A stretch of DNA of 64,000 nucleotides, taken from assembly GCA_021324685.1 (NCBI GenBank), contig JAJPIQ010000015.1, positions 50,656 through 114,655 on the forward strand, read 5' to 3'. Source of the stretch: Bacteroidota bacterium. Its GTDB lineage: Bacteria; Bacteroidota; Ignavibacteria; Palsa-1295. Made by a program: the position numbers and the translations under genes. Shown here piece after piece: positions 26,562 to 36,964 of the stretch. How positions within the stretch are numbered: the first letter of the stretch is position 1; each line of letters begins with the position of its first letter. Below the pieces are notes generated by a model, which made no database searches, was not told the DNA's origin, and was given only the letters and a program-made list of their open reading frames with translations.

Positions 26562-28302
26562 AGATGTCCTGAACCACCGGTTTCGCTTACCGGGCTTCCG
26601 CCCCATGCAGCGCGAAGCGATCGAACATGTGATGAGGGGTAAGGACACGCTGGTCGTCATGCCGACGGGTGGGGGCAAATCGCTCTGTTATCAACTCCCG
26701 GCTGTGATGCTTCCGGGACTAACACTGGTCGTTTCTCCCCTTATCGCGCTCATGCAGGACCAGGTGGACCGCCTTCGGCAACTTGGCATTCCCGCGGTCG
26801 CGCTCAATAGTACGCTTACCTACGCCGAGACGCGCGCACTGGTCCGGCGCGCACAGACCGGGGCGATCACCGTACTGTTTGTGGCTCCGGAGCGACTGGA
26901 ATCCTTCCCATTCGTCGAAGAGCTTGCGCACTTGCCGGTGTCCTTGCTGGCGATCGACGAGGCGCATTGTATCAGCCAGTGGGGCCATGATTTTCGGACC
27001 TCGTACCGGCGTATTCCGGCGCTCTACGAACGATTCTCGAATGGCCGCCGTCCGCCGATCATTGCGCTCACCGCGACCGCGACGCCAGAGGTCCGTGCCG
27101 ATATTTCGTTGCTTTTAAAGCTCGAGGAGCCGCTGGAAATCGTGACCGGGTTCGAGCGCCCGAACCTTGCCTATGGCGTCCTCCGCCAATGCGATAAGGA
27201 CTTACGGCTTCTCGACCTCCTTCGCTCGACGCACGGCGCGGCGATCGTCTATGCGGGAACCCGAAAGTCCGTCGACCGCATTGCCGCACAGCTTCAGCAG
27301 GGTGGAATGGCGGCCGAAGGATATCATGCCGGCCTGTCGCTTCCGCTGCGGCGGCAGATACAGGAACGATTTCAAAGGAACGAAACGGAAGTCATGGTCG
27401 CGACCAGCGCCTTCGGAATGGGAGTCGATAAGCCGGACGTCCGTGCCGTCATCCATTACGATATTCCGGGGTCGCTCGAAGCGTATTATCAGGAATCCGG
27501 ACGCGCGGGCCGCGATGGCGCGCGTGCCCATACGATTCTCTTCTATAACGACCGTGATCGAGCGCTGCAGGAATCGCTCCTTCGATCGAGCCTGCCACAG
27601 GAAGAAGAAGTAAAAGCCGTGTATACGGCCCTGCATGAAATTGCCGGGACTCCGATGGGCGCCCTGTATCAGGGCATGCTCGCCATTTCGGGGACCCATA
27701 TCATGGAACGAATTCCACGGCCTCGGGCGTCGATCGATTCCATTCTCGAAGCTCTTTCCCAGGCGGGACATCTTGAACTTCATCGAGGAGTCGCGGCCCG
27801 GGAACAACCGCGCATTCGGTTTGTCGCGACGCGAGCGAGAATGGAGGAGATCGCGTTCCGCTCCTCGAATAAATCTATAAAAAAAGCGATTTCAGCACTG
27901 ATGCGCTCCGTTGGTAAAGAAGCATTCGAGGCCGATATTTTTTTCGATCCCGGCGATATTGCCGATCGGCACGATCTCGACCGCAACGATTTCAAAGTCG
28001 CGCTTCGAACGATCGAGGGACTCGGGCTTATTCGGTACACTCCCACCCAACGCCACCAATCGAACGTTTATCACCTTTCCCTTCGAACTGAGCGGGTCCC
28101 ACTGCCTTATCTCGATGTCGGCGGCCGCATGCTCGAGGCACGGTTTGATGCGAATATGGCGAAGCTCGATGCAATGGTCGCTTATGCTTCGGAATGGAAC
28201 TGCCGACAGGCGACGATGCTCGCGTATTTTGGTGAGCGGACGAAGGCTGTCTGTGGCGTGTGCGATGTCTGTGTGGCTACTGCTTCGAGATCGAGTCACT
28301 GA
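26485..28302 (+). CDS. recQ: ATP-dependent DNA helicase RecQ
   Basis: About 605 residues. Motifs in order: FRPMQREAIEHVM, VVMPTGGGKSLCYQLPA (Walker A), VSPLIALMQDQV, LLAIDEAHCISQWGHDFR (DEAH box and aromatic loop), IALTATATPEVRADI, VYAGTRKSVDRIA, ATSAFGMGVDKPDVRAVIHY and YQESGRAGRDG. The RQC zinc cysteines are in the final part (NCRQATMLAYFGERTKAVCG followed by VCDVC). No HRDC domain is present. The GTG at 26485 inside the tandem repeat is the likeliest start and overlaps purM by 8 bases; the first ~25 residues are the repeat. The 3' end overlaps the convergent lipoprotein by 26 bases. Confidence 0.93.
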   Translation: MPDVFSERSFAPDLFSERSSATDPLEDVLNHRFRLPGFRPMQREAIEHVMRGKDTLVVMPTGGGKSLCYQLPAVMLPGLTLVVSPLIALMQDQVDRLRQLGIPAVALNSTLTYAETRALVRRAQTGAITVLFVAPERLESFPFVEELAHLPVSLLAIDEAHCISQWGHDFRTSYRRIPALYERFSNGRRPPIIALTATATPEVRADISLLLKLEEPLEIVTGFERPNLAYGVLRQCDKDLRLLDLLRSTHGAAIVYAGTRKSVDRIAAQLQQGGMAAEGYHAGLSLPLRRQIQERFQRNETEVMVATSAFGMGVDKPDVRAVIHYDIPGSLEAYYQESGRAGRDGARAHTILFYNDRDRALQESLLRSSLPQEEEVKAVYTALHEIAGTPMGALYQGMLAISGTHIMERIPRPRASIDSILEALSQAGHLELHRGVAAREQPRIRFVATRARMEEIAFRSSNKSIKKAISALMRSVGKEAFEADIFFDPGDIADRHDLDRNDFKVALRTIEGLGLIRYTPTQRHQSNVYHLSLRTERVPLPYLDVGGRMLEARFDANMAKLDAMVAYASEWNCRQATMLAYFGERTKAVCGVCDVCVATASRSSH

Positions 28303-28573
28303 TCGCGGAGAAAACGGCCTCTGCGTGTTTCGGATCGTCGGCCAGTGCGGCACTCCGGTTCCGATATTCGGCTTGTGAGGTCCGATGCCGGCGGTAGACC
28401 GTGTCGAGAGAGAACGTTATTTGCGCAGAGTCCATATTCGTTGCAAAGTTTGCTCGAACGTGCAGCAGATCGACGGTCGTTTGTACATAGGCAATATCTT
28501 CTGCATTTAAAGAAGGCTTTTTGCTACACCCGACGATGCAAAGAATGGCAAGGACTATAATGGCCTGCTTCAT
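28277..28573 (-). CDS. Small lipoprotein of unknown function
   Basis: The 98-residue protein has a lipoprotein signal MKQAIIVLAILCIVGC with Cys16 as lipid site. It is followed by an alpha-helical soluble part (AEDIAYVQTTVDLLHVRANF, EYRNRSAALADDPKHAEAVF). The ATG overlaps the stop of the upstream cystathionine enzyme gene as ATGA. It overlaps the convergent recQ by 26 bases. Its link with sulfur amino acid enzymes is only positional. Confidence 0.75.
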   Translation of the reverse strand: MKQAIIVLAILCIVGCSKKPSLNAEDIAYVQTTVDLLHVRANFATNMDSAQITFSLDTVYRRHRTSQAEYRNRSAALADDPKHAEAVFSAISDSISKQ

Positions 28574-29709
28574 AACGTGGCGAGCGCTCGTTCAATATCC
28601 TGCAGTAAATCGCCAATATCCTCAATGCCGACACTCAAGCGGACGAGTCCGGGCGTAATTCCAAGTTCACGGCGGCGCTCTTCGGGAACCGAAGCGTGCG
28701 TCATCGTTACCGGGTGGCAGACGAGCGATTCGACTCCTCCCAGGCTTTCTCCGAGCGTAAAATATGTAAGCGCGCCAGTGAACTTTTTCGCGTTTTCGAG
28801 GCTGCCCGTTTCGACCGATACCATACCGCCAAAATCCTTCATTTGGTGACGAGCCAGTTCATATTGGGGATGCGAGGAAAGGCCCGGATAATAGACGTTT
28901 TTTATTGCTGGGTCGCGGGCAAGACGTTCGGCAATGATGTGAGCGTTCTCGCAATGAGCCCGCATTCTCAAGGCCAGCGTTTTTACACTGCGAAGCAGCA
29001 GCCAGCAATCGAACGGCGAAGGGACCGCACCGTATGAATTCTGGTAAAACTTGATTTGCTCTGCGATTTCGGATTGCGCCGTCACGACGGCGCCACCGAG
29101 CACATCCGAATGGCCACCCAAATATTTCGTTACCGAATGGATCGTTATATCGATCCCAAAGTCCAGTGGATTTTGTAAATAGGGCGTTGCGAAGGTATTA
29201 TCGACGGCCGAAAGGATCTCTCGATCTCGAGCAAGCGTGCCAATTGCGCCCAAATCGACTAAGTTCATCATCGGATTCGTCGGGGTCTCGGCATAGATCA
29301 ATCGTGTCTTGCCGGTGATCGCCGATGCCACCCGGGTGACATCCCGCATGTCAACATACGAAAATTCGATCCCAACGGGAGCAAGGACCTTCGAAAAGTA
29401 TCGGTAGGTCCCGCCGTACATATCATTCCCGGCGATGACGTGGTCGCCGGGTTTAAGCAGCGAAAGGGCTGCCGCGATGGCGGACATTCCGGAAGAGAAC
29501 GCAAATCCGAATTTCCCATTTTCGAGCGCGGCGATGCTCGTTTCCCATGCCTCGCGGGTCGGATTGATCGTGCGGGTATAATCGTACTTCACGTGCTCGC
29601 CAAGTTCGGGCTGAGCATAGGTCGTCGTCGCGAAAATCGGGATCGTCACGGCACCGGTAACCTGTTCGGGTTCCTGTCCGGCATGAATGGCAGTGGTCGA
29701 GAAGCCTGG
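28570..29709 (-). CDS. Cystathionine gamma-lyase / gamma-synthase family PLP enzyme
   Basis: The 379-residue enzyme of the Cys/Met metabolism family has STTAIHAGQEPEQVTGAV, FSSGMSAIAAALSLLKPGD, YAETPTNPMMNLVDLGAI, the PLP lysine in HSVTKYLGGHSDVLGG, FQNSYGAVPSPFDCWL-like substrate segments and SLGGVESLVCHPVTMTH. Pairing with an adjacent cystathionine beta-synthase favours gamma-lyase (reverse transsulfuration to cysteine). The family cannot be split by motif alone. Start ATG at 29709 (MPGFSTTAIH) is preferred over 29745. The stop overlaps the lipoprotein start. Confidence 0.93.
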   Translation of the reverse strand, partial: PGFSTTAIHAGQEPEQVTGAVTIPIFATTTYAQPELGEHVKYDYTRTINPTREAWETSIAALENGKFGFAFSSGMSAIAAALSLLKPGDHVIAGNDMYGGTYRYFSKVLAPVGIEFSYVDMRDVTRVASAITGKTRLIYAETPTNPMMNLVDLGAIGTLARDREILSAVDNTFATPYLQNPLDFGIDITIHSVTKYLGGHSDVLGGAVVTAQSEIAEQIKFYQNSYGAVPSPFDCWLLLRSVKTLALRMRAHCENAHIIAERLARDPAIKNVYYPGLSSHPQYELARHQMKDFGGMVSVETGSLENAKKFTGALTYFTLGESLGGVESLVCHPVTMTHASVPEERRRELGITPGLVRLSVGIEDIGDLLQDIERALATL

Positions 29710-29725
29710 CATAGAAAAATAAGTG

Positions 29726-31087
<1,362 letters not shown>

Positions 31088-31213
31088 GATCGGTGATAGC
31101 TAACGATAGGGAATACCTAACGATCGGGGTAGCGAAAGTCGCTTTCAAACAATCGTCATTCGCTACTCATTCACGGCGGAGAGAAAAAACACGGAAAGAA
31201 AAATGGCGGAAAT

Positions 31214-31295
31214 AAAAAACCCCGGGTGATGAGAGTTACCCGAGGCCTGATTGAGTTGTGTCTTCAAAAACCGGAGGTTGTCCCTATACCTCCGG
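31214..31295 (-). terminator. Double-hairpin module, copy proximal to CBS gene
   Basis: Read on the minus strand, the first hairpin occupies 31271-31295 with perfect 8-bp stem CCGGAGGT/ACCTCCGG and is followed by five Ts (31266-31270). After a 25-base linker the second hairpin (31220-31245, stem pairs CCTCGGGT/ACCCGGGG) is followed by six Ts (31214-31219). Each is a textbook intrinsic terminator, yet two in series with a conserved linker suggest more than simple termination. Confidence 0.7.
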
Positions 31296-31366
31296 AAAAC
31301 TTTTTATCGCTTCAACGCCCATGAAGAGTGTTCTCACTCTTGATCGAGCGGCTCACGAGGTTTTAT

Positions 31367-31453
31367 AAAAACCCCGGGTGGTGAGAGTTACCCGAGGTCT
31401 GATTGAGTTGTGTTGTGTCTTCAAAAAGCCGGAGGTTGTCCCTAGACCCCGGC
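31367..31453 (-). terminator. Double-hairpin module, distal copy
   Basis: This copy is highly similar to the module at 31214-31295. Hairpin 31428-31453 has stem GCCGG-A-GGT/ACC-CCGGC with one bulged A, followed by five Ts. Hairpin 31372-31397 is followed by five Ts (31367-31371). The linker is longer by five bases (a duplicated GTGTT-type unit). Loop sequences such as TGTCCCTA and GAGAGTT are conserved between copies, which pure terminators would not require. Confidence 0.7.
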
Positions 31454-31769
31454 TAACTCGTAAGCTATGAAGCTTTTTCTTCTGCTTTCAAAATCTTTTA
31501 CGCTCCCTTTTAGCCTCTGTTACACGTTTTATCGTGATTTTTTTGAAATTTTACGGACTTTCACGAAGACCGTAAAAAACATGTGCTCTAAAAGAGACGT
31601 TGGTTTTCGTATAAACAATTTTCAGGCCAATTTATCAAAAATTGTCTGAATTCACTATTTTTAAAACGACGCTCGCATCGTTTTGTTGCGCAATTATCGT
31701 CAGAGACAAATTTTTCCCTTTTCGGCTAATTTCACTCTGTGCCGATTTCATTTTATGTTATGCGAAGTT

Positions 31770-32186
31770 TTATTCAATGCTAATTTTTGTCAATACCCAC
31801 TTTCCCTCATCGTTTTTCAAAAATCCAAAATTTAGCCGGTAATTCACCGGCTGGCCGTCCTTTCTGGCCGCGAGATGTCCGGAAGCACTGCCACGCTCGC
31901 CATCGTCTGTTATTAGATCGAACGTCGAGCTGATCGACGTTCGACTTTCGAGGAAGGACTGCATGACGATCGCAGTTTGGCTGCTCGTCAGGTATGCACC
32001 GGGCCGGTCGGTAAGCTCGACATAAATTCTCGATGCGGTGATCTCCGAGCGGAGCGCTTCCAGGTCGCGGCGGTTCATGGCGTCGGCCAGTTTTTTTATT
32101 TCATCGCGAAGGCTTACGGCCGGGGCGCCGGGCGCCAGCACGGCTGAGCTTCCAAGAAAGAAATAAAAAGCGAACAGGGCCAGCAT
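31770..32186 (-). CDS. DUF4783-like exported protein
   Basis: The 138-residue protein has a signal segment (MLALFAFYFFLGSSAVLAPG). A small alpha+beta domain of the NTF2/lumazine-like DUF4783 type follows (LADAMNRRDLEALRSEITAS, GAYLTSSQTAIVMQSFLES, YRLNFGFLKNDEGKWVLTKI). This family is typical of Bacteroidota relatives and periplasmic. It lies 46 bp downstream of the GH1-like gene on the same strand. Confidence 0.78.
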   Translation of the reverse strand: MLALFAFYFFLGSSAVLAPGAPAVSLRDEIKKLADAMNRRDLEALRSEITASRIYVELTDRPGAYLTSSQTAIVMQSFLESRTSISSTFDLITDDGERGSASGHLAARKDGQPVNYRLNFGFLKNDEGKWVLTKISIE

Positions 32187-32232
32187 ACTTATTTAAACAC
32201 ACGAAAGGCGTGGAGCGATTCTCCGTTCAATT

Positions 32233-33468
32233 TTAATAATACCGGCTTCCCGGGTGCAGCTCTTCGAGCGGTAGTACATCCCGCCACTGCGAAATCAGTT
32301 TTTTATACGCTTTGCCGACCGGATGAATTTTCCGGTCCAGTCCATAGAGTCCTAAAACATCGACATCGCCGTTGTTCTCGGTTAGCATGGTGTCCCAATC
32401 GACCTGGTCGATAAGGCTGTACCAGGTAAATCCCAGGATGGGCATTCCTTCCTGGCGCAGGCGATGTACGTTCGCCCATTCCTTCCAAAGCCAATCGACC
32501 GCACCGGGCTCGCGAATATTCGTCTCGGTATGCATCACCGGCAAATGATAACGGTCGTAATACTGATGCGTGATCACATAATACCCGAACACTTCGCCCG
32601 AGGGCGTCGTCGAGCCGTCGGGATGCACCAGATGTTCGTTCGTCACATAATAATCGCTTCCCATGATGCAGGTCGCTCGAACGCGCTGTTCGATAAACCA
32701 ATGGTACTCCTCGCGCGTCATGCCACGGTCAAGCAGGTATTCATACATCAGGGCATTGATCGGATATCCATAAATAAGGTCCAGGGAAAGGAAACGGCGT
32801 TCGTTCAGGAAATTTGCACGATCGATCGCCTGAGGATCGCTCGGGTGGTAATACTCCGAGGATTCGCTTTGGACGAAGATCGCGTCAGGCCGAACTTCCA
32901 AAATTGCCTCCATGGCCATCACGTTTGCTTTGCAGAGATGTTTGAGCGCGCGAACGTACGCTTCTTCGCTTTGAAGCTGTTCGTTCCAACTGCCCCTCTG
33001 GGCGGACATTGTTGCGCACACGAAAATCTCGTTCACGGGCGTAAAATATCGGACCCACGAAAACCGCTTGGCGAAGGCCTTTGCATATTCGGCAAAATAA
33101 TGGGGCCAGTCGTCATTTTGAAAATCCCCGATCCAGTCCGGCACACCGAAGTGGCAAAGATCGGCGATGGGTATTACACCCATGCGTTTTAGCTCCGCAA
33201 ACGTTTCGTCCGCAAAAGTCCAATCGTATTTTCCCGGACCGGTATGCGTCTTAAATAGAGGCGGCCCGTAGCGTAGGGCATCGACTCCAAGCTCCGTCAC
33301 GAGATCGAAATCTTCCTTCCAGCGCTCGTAGTGCTGGCATTTTTCCATTTCATCGACACGAAATCGTTTGCCGTCTACCGTGATCGTCGGATAGCTGTTC
33401 TCGATACCGGTGGTGAATAAGAACCGGTTCGGCTCGGAGCGCAATTGCCAGTGCAGCGTATGAGGCAT
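32233..33468 (-). CDS. Family 1-like glycoside hydrolase
   Basis: The 411-residue (beta/alpha)8-barrel protein has FTTGIENSYPTI near the N-terminus, a conserved acid/base segment FTPVNEIFVC and a nucleophile segment VMHTETNIREPG, then GFTWYSLIDQVDWDTML, a pattern of GH1 enzymes (TxNEP and ENG regions modified). The modified motifs (NEIF, TETN) place it in a divergent GH1-like group, sometimes found fused to sugar-nucleotide reductases. It has no signal peptide, so it acts in the cytoplasm. Substrate unknown. Confidence 0.85.
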   Translation of the reverse strand: MPHTLHWQLRSEPNRFLFTTGIENSYPTITVDGKRFRVDEMEKCQHYERWKEDFDLVTELGVDALRYGPPLFKTHTGPGKYDWTFADETFAELKRMGVIPIADLCHFGVPDWIGDFQNDDWPHYFAEYAKAFAKRFSWVRYFTPVNEIFVCATMSAQRGSWNEQLQSEEAYVRALKHLCKANVMAMEAILEVRPDAIFVQSESSEYYHPSDPQAIDRANFLNERRFLSLDLIYGYPINALMYEYLLDRGMTREEYHWFIEQRVRATCIMGSDYYVTNEHLVHPDGSTTPSGEVFGYYVITHQYYDRYHLPVMHTETNIREPGAVDWLWKEWANVHRLRQEGMPILGFTWYSLIDQVDWDTMLTENNGDVDVLGLYGLDRKIHPVGKAYKKLISQWRDVLPLEELHPGSRYY

Positions 33469-33777
33469 CGGCCAGCTCCCTTTGCAAATGCTTTACCAAG
33501 GGACAACGCAGATTATTTTAGAAATTTTAATCATTAGACATTGATTTCGATAGGCTCGCATTGATTTCGATTAGAAAAAATATTTGTCTCCACTCGAAAA
33601 GGCGCTGTGGAATTCGGCCGGGGTCCAAAGAACTAGAAATCCTCCATGGATAAAAAAATGCTCCATCCATTCGGCACAACTTGGGCCGGTCATAAGTTAT
33701 CGTCTCGCCGCCAGAGCAATCGAGCTTCTGCATGATCCGCCATGCGTTGCACATGATTGCTCAGCCGCCTGCCGCTC
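33469..33777. promoter_or_regulatory. Divergent intergenic region with 20-bp-spaced direct repeat
   Basis: The 309-base gap between the GH1-like gene (minus) and the MBOAT gene (plus) has no gene. ATTGATTTCGAT occurs at 33540-33551 and again at 33560-33571. The 20-base period would put both copies on the same DNA face, as expected for a regulator dimer or tandem binding. The rest shows nothing clear. Confidence 0.4.
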
Positions 33778-35199
33778 ATGGTCTTTAACAGTTTCGCCTT
33801 TGCGATCTTCCTGCCGCTGGTCCTCCTCGGCTATTACCTTTTGCCGTTCAAAGGGCAGAACCGGTTTTTGCTTGTGGCCAGTCTTGTGTTTTATGGCTGG
33901 TGGGACTGGCGGTTCCTGTTCCTGCTTGGCCTCACGATCGCCGTCGATTACTATGCATCCCATGCGATCGCACGCGCTCCGACTAAAGAGAAAAAATTAC
34001 GCTGGCTGCGCATTTCGCTCGGCACGAACATCCTGGTCCTCAGCGTCTTCAAATACTGTAACTTTTTTATTTCCTCCTGCGAGGGACTCCTTCATACGCT
34101 CGGCTTTCAGGTCCACCCGGTGACGCTCCAGCTCGCGCTGCCGATCGGGATCAGTTTCTATACGTTCATGTCGATGTCCTACGTCATCGACGTCTATTGG
34201 GGGAAATTCCCGCCCGCGGAGAACTTTTTCGATTTCGCGCTCTTCGTTTCGTACTTCCCGCATTTAGTGGCGGGACCGATCCTGCGCGCCGGCCAGCTCC
34301 TCCCGCAAATCGAACGACCGCGCCGCGTGACGAAAGAACAAATTCGCGACGGACTGACGCTGATGCTTGTGGGTTACGCAAGGAAAGTGCTCATTGCCGA
34401 TCTGCTGGCGAGCTACGTCGATGAAGCGTTCCGAAATATTCCGGGTATGTCGAGCGCGGACCTCGTCATTCGCCTCTGGCTTTGCGCGATCCAGATCTAT
34501 GGCGATTTTGCCGGCTATAGCGACATTGCTCGCGGCGTAAGCAAGCTCTTCGGTATCGAGCTGCACCTCAATTTTGCGACGCCGCTGCTTTCGCAGAACA
34601 TCACGGAATTCTGGCGGCGCTGGCATATCACGCTTTCTTCCTGGTTGCGCGACTATGTTTATATCCCGCTGGGCGGCAGCCGCAAAGGCGAACCGAAGAC
34701 GTACAGGAACTTGATGATCACGATGCTTACGAGCGGGCTCTGGCATGGGGCCAACTGGACCTATGTCGCGTTTGGCGCCGTGCACGGCCTTGCGCTCGGG
34801 ATTCACAAGTTCTGGATGAAGATGACGGGTACTTCGATCGGGAAGGAATACGGAACGAAACCGTGGAACGCGGCGACGCCGATCAAGATCTTTCTTACCT
34901 TCAATACTTTCGCGTTTTCGCTCGTGCTCTTCCGCAGCCCCAATTTCGGTACGGCCTGGCAGTATCTCACGCGCATCTTCCAGTTCGCTCCCGGCCTTCA
35001 CGTCGGAACTTCGTTGTTCGTGATTCCATTCGTGCTCATCGGCTTGTCGCTCGACCTTGCGCAATATACCGGCGTCGGCCAGCGCCTGATCGCGGGGATG
35101 GGCCTCGTTACGCGTTCGATCGCCTTCGGTGTGCTGCTCGCGCTCGTGCTGATCGCCGGCTCGGACAATAGCTTACCATTCGTTTATTTCCAGTTTTGA
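33778..35199 (+). CDS. MBOAT-family O-acyltransferase (AlgI-like)
   Basis: The 473-residue multi-pass membrane protein begins MVFNSFAFAIFLPLVLLGYY. It has typical MBOAT segments: GWWDWRFLFLLGLTIAVDYY, LPIGISFYTFMSMSYVIDVY, ITEFWRRWHITLSSWLRDY, YIPLGGSRKG and the catalytic-histidine segment SGLWHGANWTYVAFGAVHGL. Family members move acyl (often acetyl) groups across the membrane onto polysaccharides. A TTGA overlap couples it to the SGNH-type partner gene. ATG at 33778 fits the family better than 33757. Confidence 0.93.
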   Translation: MVFNSFAFAIFLPLVLLGYYLLPFKGQNRFLLVASLVFYGWWDWRFLFLLGLTIAVDYYASHAIARAPTKEKKLRWLRISLGTNILVLSVFKYCNFFISSCEGLLHTLGFQVHPVTLQLALPIGISFYTFMSMSYVIDVYWGKFPPAENFFDFALFVSYFPHLVAGPILRAGQLLPQIERPRRVTKEQIRDGLTLMLVGYARKVLIADLLASYVDEAFRNIPGMSSADLVIRLWLCAIQIYGDFAGYSDIARGVSKLFGIELHLNFATPLLSQNITEFWRRWHITLSSWLRDYVYIPLGGSRKGEPKTYRNLMITMLTSGLWHGANWTYVAFGAVHGLALGIHKFWMKMTGTSIGKEYGTKPWNAATPIKIFLTFNTFAFSLVLFRSPNFGTAWQYLTRIFQFAPGLHVGTSLFVIPFVLIGLSLDLAQYTGVGQRLIAGMGLVTRSIAFGVLLALVLIAGSDNSLPFVYFQF

Positions 35200-36230
35200 A
35201 ACAGCGATTCGTGAAGCAGGAACCATTCATAAGGGAACACCGGAGCGAATTCCGAACGCTCGCCGTTTCGGCGCTGGCGATCGCGTTCGTGGCGTATGCG
35301 CTCATCGCGGTGCTCGCGTTTTCGGTGCCGCACCTTCCGCTCGCGAACAAGCGGACGTTTTACGGACTGCTCCGCGCGCAAATGGCGGTCGACCGGAGCC
35401 AGGTCGCCGGGGCGCAGGGCATGGTCTTGTTCCTCGGGTCGTCGGTGGTCGAACGCGGGATCTCCGAGCCGGTGCTGGACTCGGTATTCGGTGAAAAAAA
35501 GTTACCCCTGGAAAGCATGAATGCCGGAACGGGTGGCTTTTCGGCCGAAGCGAACCTGCCGATGTTCCGCGCGATGCTGGAAGACGGGCTTCGCCCCGCT
35601 TGTGTGGTCTATGGTGTCAGCATTCAGGAACTCAACGGAGCTTCGACCGTCCATGCTTTTTTTGGAACGAAGGATACGGCGTCGGTAAAGCTGAAGCCGA
35701 AAACGCTGTGGAATGTTTTGCGCTATGGTGCGGTCGCGCTCGCGCCGCTGCTGTCGGGCGATCATTTTCATCAATATATTTTTGCTGCGAACAATGCGTT
35801 TCGGGATGTGCCCCAGCTCAACCTCATGAACCGCCTCATGTTCGGTACGAACCAGCCGCCGCGCGACAGCGCCTACCGCTTCGAGCCGCAATACCTCGCC
35901 GATCTTCGCGAGATCGTCACGATCTGCCGCGAGCGGCATATCCCGATCGCGATCTACAATGCGCCGCTGCGCCAGCGACTGCCGGACGAAGTGGACATTC
36001 CCTACGAGCACCGCGCCGATAGTTACCGCGAAATTTATGCGTTGGCCCAGAGCCTCGATATCCCATTTTGGAACTTCGATCGTGCCGGCCTTTTCGTGCG
36101 CGATGAGTTCCAGGACAATTATCATCTCACTCCGGCAGGCGCGGCAAAAATCTCGGCCATGATCGCCGATTCGATCGAGGAGTGGCGCTCCGGCACCGTC
36201 GTGCAGGATGCCCTGGCGACGCTGAAGTAG
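35196..36230 (+). CDS. SGNH/AlgX-like membrane-anchored partner of the MBOAT protein
   Basis: The 344-residue protein has one N-terminal membrane segment (TLAVSALAIAFVAYALIAVL). A SGNH-type domain follows, with block I VLFLGSSVVERGI, a middle NAGTGGFSAEAN and a late block NYHLTPAGAAKI holding the probable Asp/His pair. MBOAT plus SGNH proteins together O-acetylate exported glycans: the first carries the acyl group, the second transfers it outside. The start is TTG at 35196 overlapping the MBOAT stop (TTGA), the same arrangement as the SLBB gene at 3126. Confidence 0.85.
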   Translation: MKQRFVKQEPFIREHRSEFRTLAVSALAIAFVAYALIAVLAFSVPHLPLANKRTFYGLLRAQMAVDRSQVAGAQGMVLFLGSSVVERGISEPVLDSVFGEKKLPLESMNAGTGGFSAEANLPMFRAMLEDGLRPACVVYGVSIQELNGASTVHAFFGTKDTASVKLKPKTLWNVLRYGAVALAPLLSGDHFHQYIFAANNAFRDVPQLNLMNRLMFGTNQPPRDSAYRFEPQYLADLREIVTICRERHIPIAIYNAPLRQRLPDEVDIPYEHRADSYREIYALAQSLDIPFWNFDRAGLFVRDEFQDNYHLTPAGAAKISAMIADSIEEWRSGTVVQDALATLK

Positions 36231-36239
36231 ATTTTACCC

Positions 36240-36845
36240 ATGAACCACCCCCGCGTCGATAAATTTTTCAGCACGCTTCAACGCTGGAAAAAAGAGATGG
36301 AACGATTGCGATCCATCGTTCTGGAGTGCGGCCTGACCGAAGAACTGAAGTGGGGACAGCCATGCTACACGTTCGAGAACCGCAACATCCTCATCATTCA
36401 CGGATTTAAGGAATACTGCGCGATTTTATTTGTCAAGGGTGCATTGATGAGCGATAGCGAAGGCATTCTGATCCAGCAAACCAAAAATGTTCAGGCGGGG
36501 CGGCATATCAGGTTCACAAATGTCCGTGAGATCCTCGAGCTGGAACCGGTCCTGAAACGCTATATCTACGAAGCGATCGAAGTCGAGCGGGCCGGCCTTA
36601 AAGTAGCGAAGAAAAAGACGTCGGATTTTCCCGTGCCCGAAGAACTTTCTGCCCGCTTCGAGAAAGACCCGGCTTTAAACGCTGCATTTCGTGAACTCAC
36701 CCCCGGCCGGCAGCGTGCATACCTGCTTTATTTCGCGCAACCGAAACAGTCCAAAACGCGCGAGGCACGCATCGATAAATCGCGGCAGCTTATTCTGGAT
36801 GGGAAAGGACTACAGGACGATTATCTACGAGATAGAAAGAAGTAA
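36240..36845 (+). CDS. YdeI/OmpD-associated DUF1801 protein
   Basis: The 201-residue protein has a DUF1801 domain (LRSIVLECGLTEELKWGQPC, YTFENRNILIIHGFKEYCAI, FVKGALMSDSEGIL). A C-terminal YdeI region follows (PVPEELSARFEKDPALNAAF, ELTPGRQRAYLLYFAQPKQ, SKTREARIDKSRQLILDGKG). The family is widespread with no firm activity, sometimes linked to antibiotic or antimicrobial peptide resistance. It begins 9 bp after the SGNH gene. Confidence 0.9.
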   Translation: MNHPRVDKFFSTLQRWKKEMERLRSIVLECGLTEELKWGQPCYTFENRNILIIHGFKEYCAILFVKGALMSDSEGILIQQTKNVQAGRHIRFTNVREILELEPVLKRYIYEAIEVERAGLKVAKKKTSDFPVPEELSARFEKDPALNAAFRELTPGRQRAYLLYFAQPKQSKTREARIDKSRQLILDGKGLQDDYLRDRKK

Positions 36846-36905
36846 TCGTCGGAAAGTTTCAATTTGAAAGCCGTAAAAATGGGTCGTGTGAACTACTTTC
36901 GGCGC

Positions 36906-36935
36906 TTGACGGTTTACCCCGGCCCTGAATTATAC
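36906..36935 (+). promoter_or_regulatory. Sigma-70-like promoter of rplS
   Basis: TTGACG at 36906-36911 and TTATAC at 36930-36935 are spaced 18 bases, close to the -35/-10 consensus. The element lies 30 bp upstream of the rplS start in a gene-free gap of 119 bp. Based on sequence match only. Confidence 0.5.
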
Positions 36936-36964
36936 ATCCTGACCATTATTGAATTATTACCGCC

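Larger units (their letters stand above)
31088..31769. other. Gene-free region with duplicated hairpin modules
   Basis: This 682-base stretch between the DUF4783 gene and cystathionine beta-synthase has no convincing gene on either strand. Its left half contains two copies of a double-hairpin module (31214-31295 and 31367-31453) and one single hairpin between them (AAGAGTG at 31324-31330, loop TTCT, CACTCTT at 31335-31341). The right part, 31460-31769, is strongly AT-rich with short meaningless frames. Confidence 0.75.

Noticed and set aside
31214..31453. A known riboswitch (SAM-type) upstream of cystathionine beta-synthase
   Set aside because: I see no conserved SAM riboswitch core; only two-hairpin modules with T-runs are evident.
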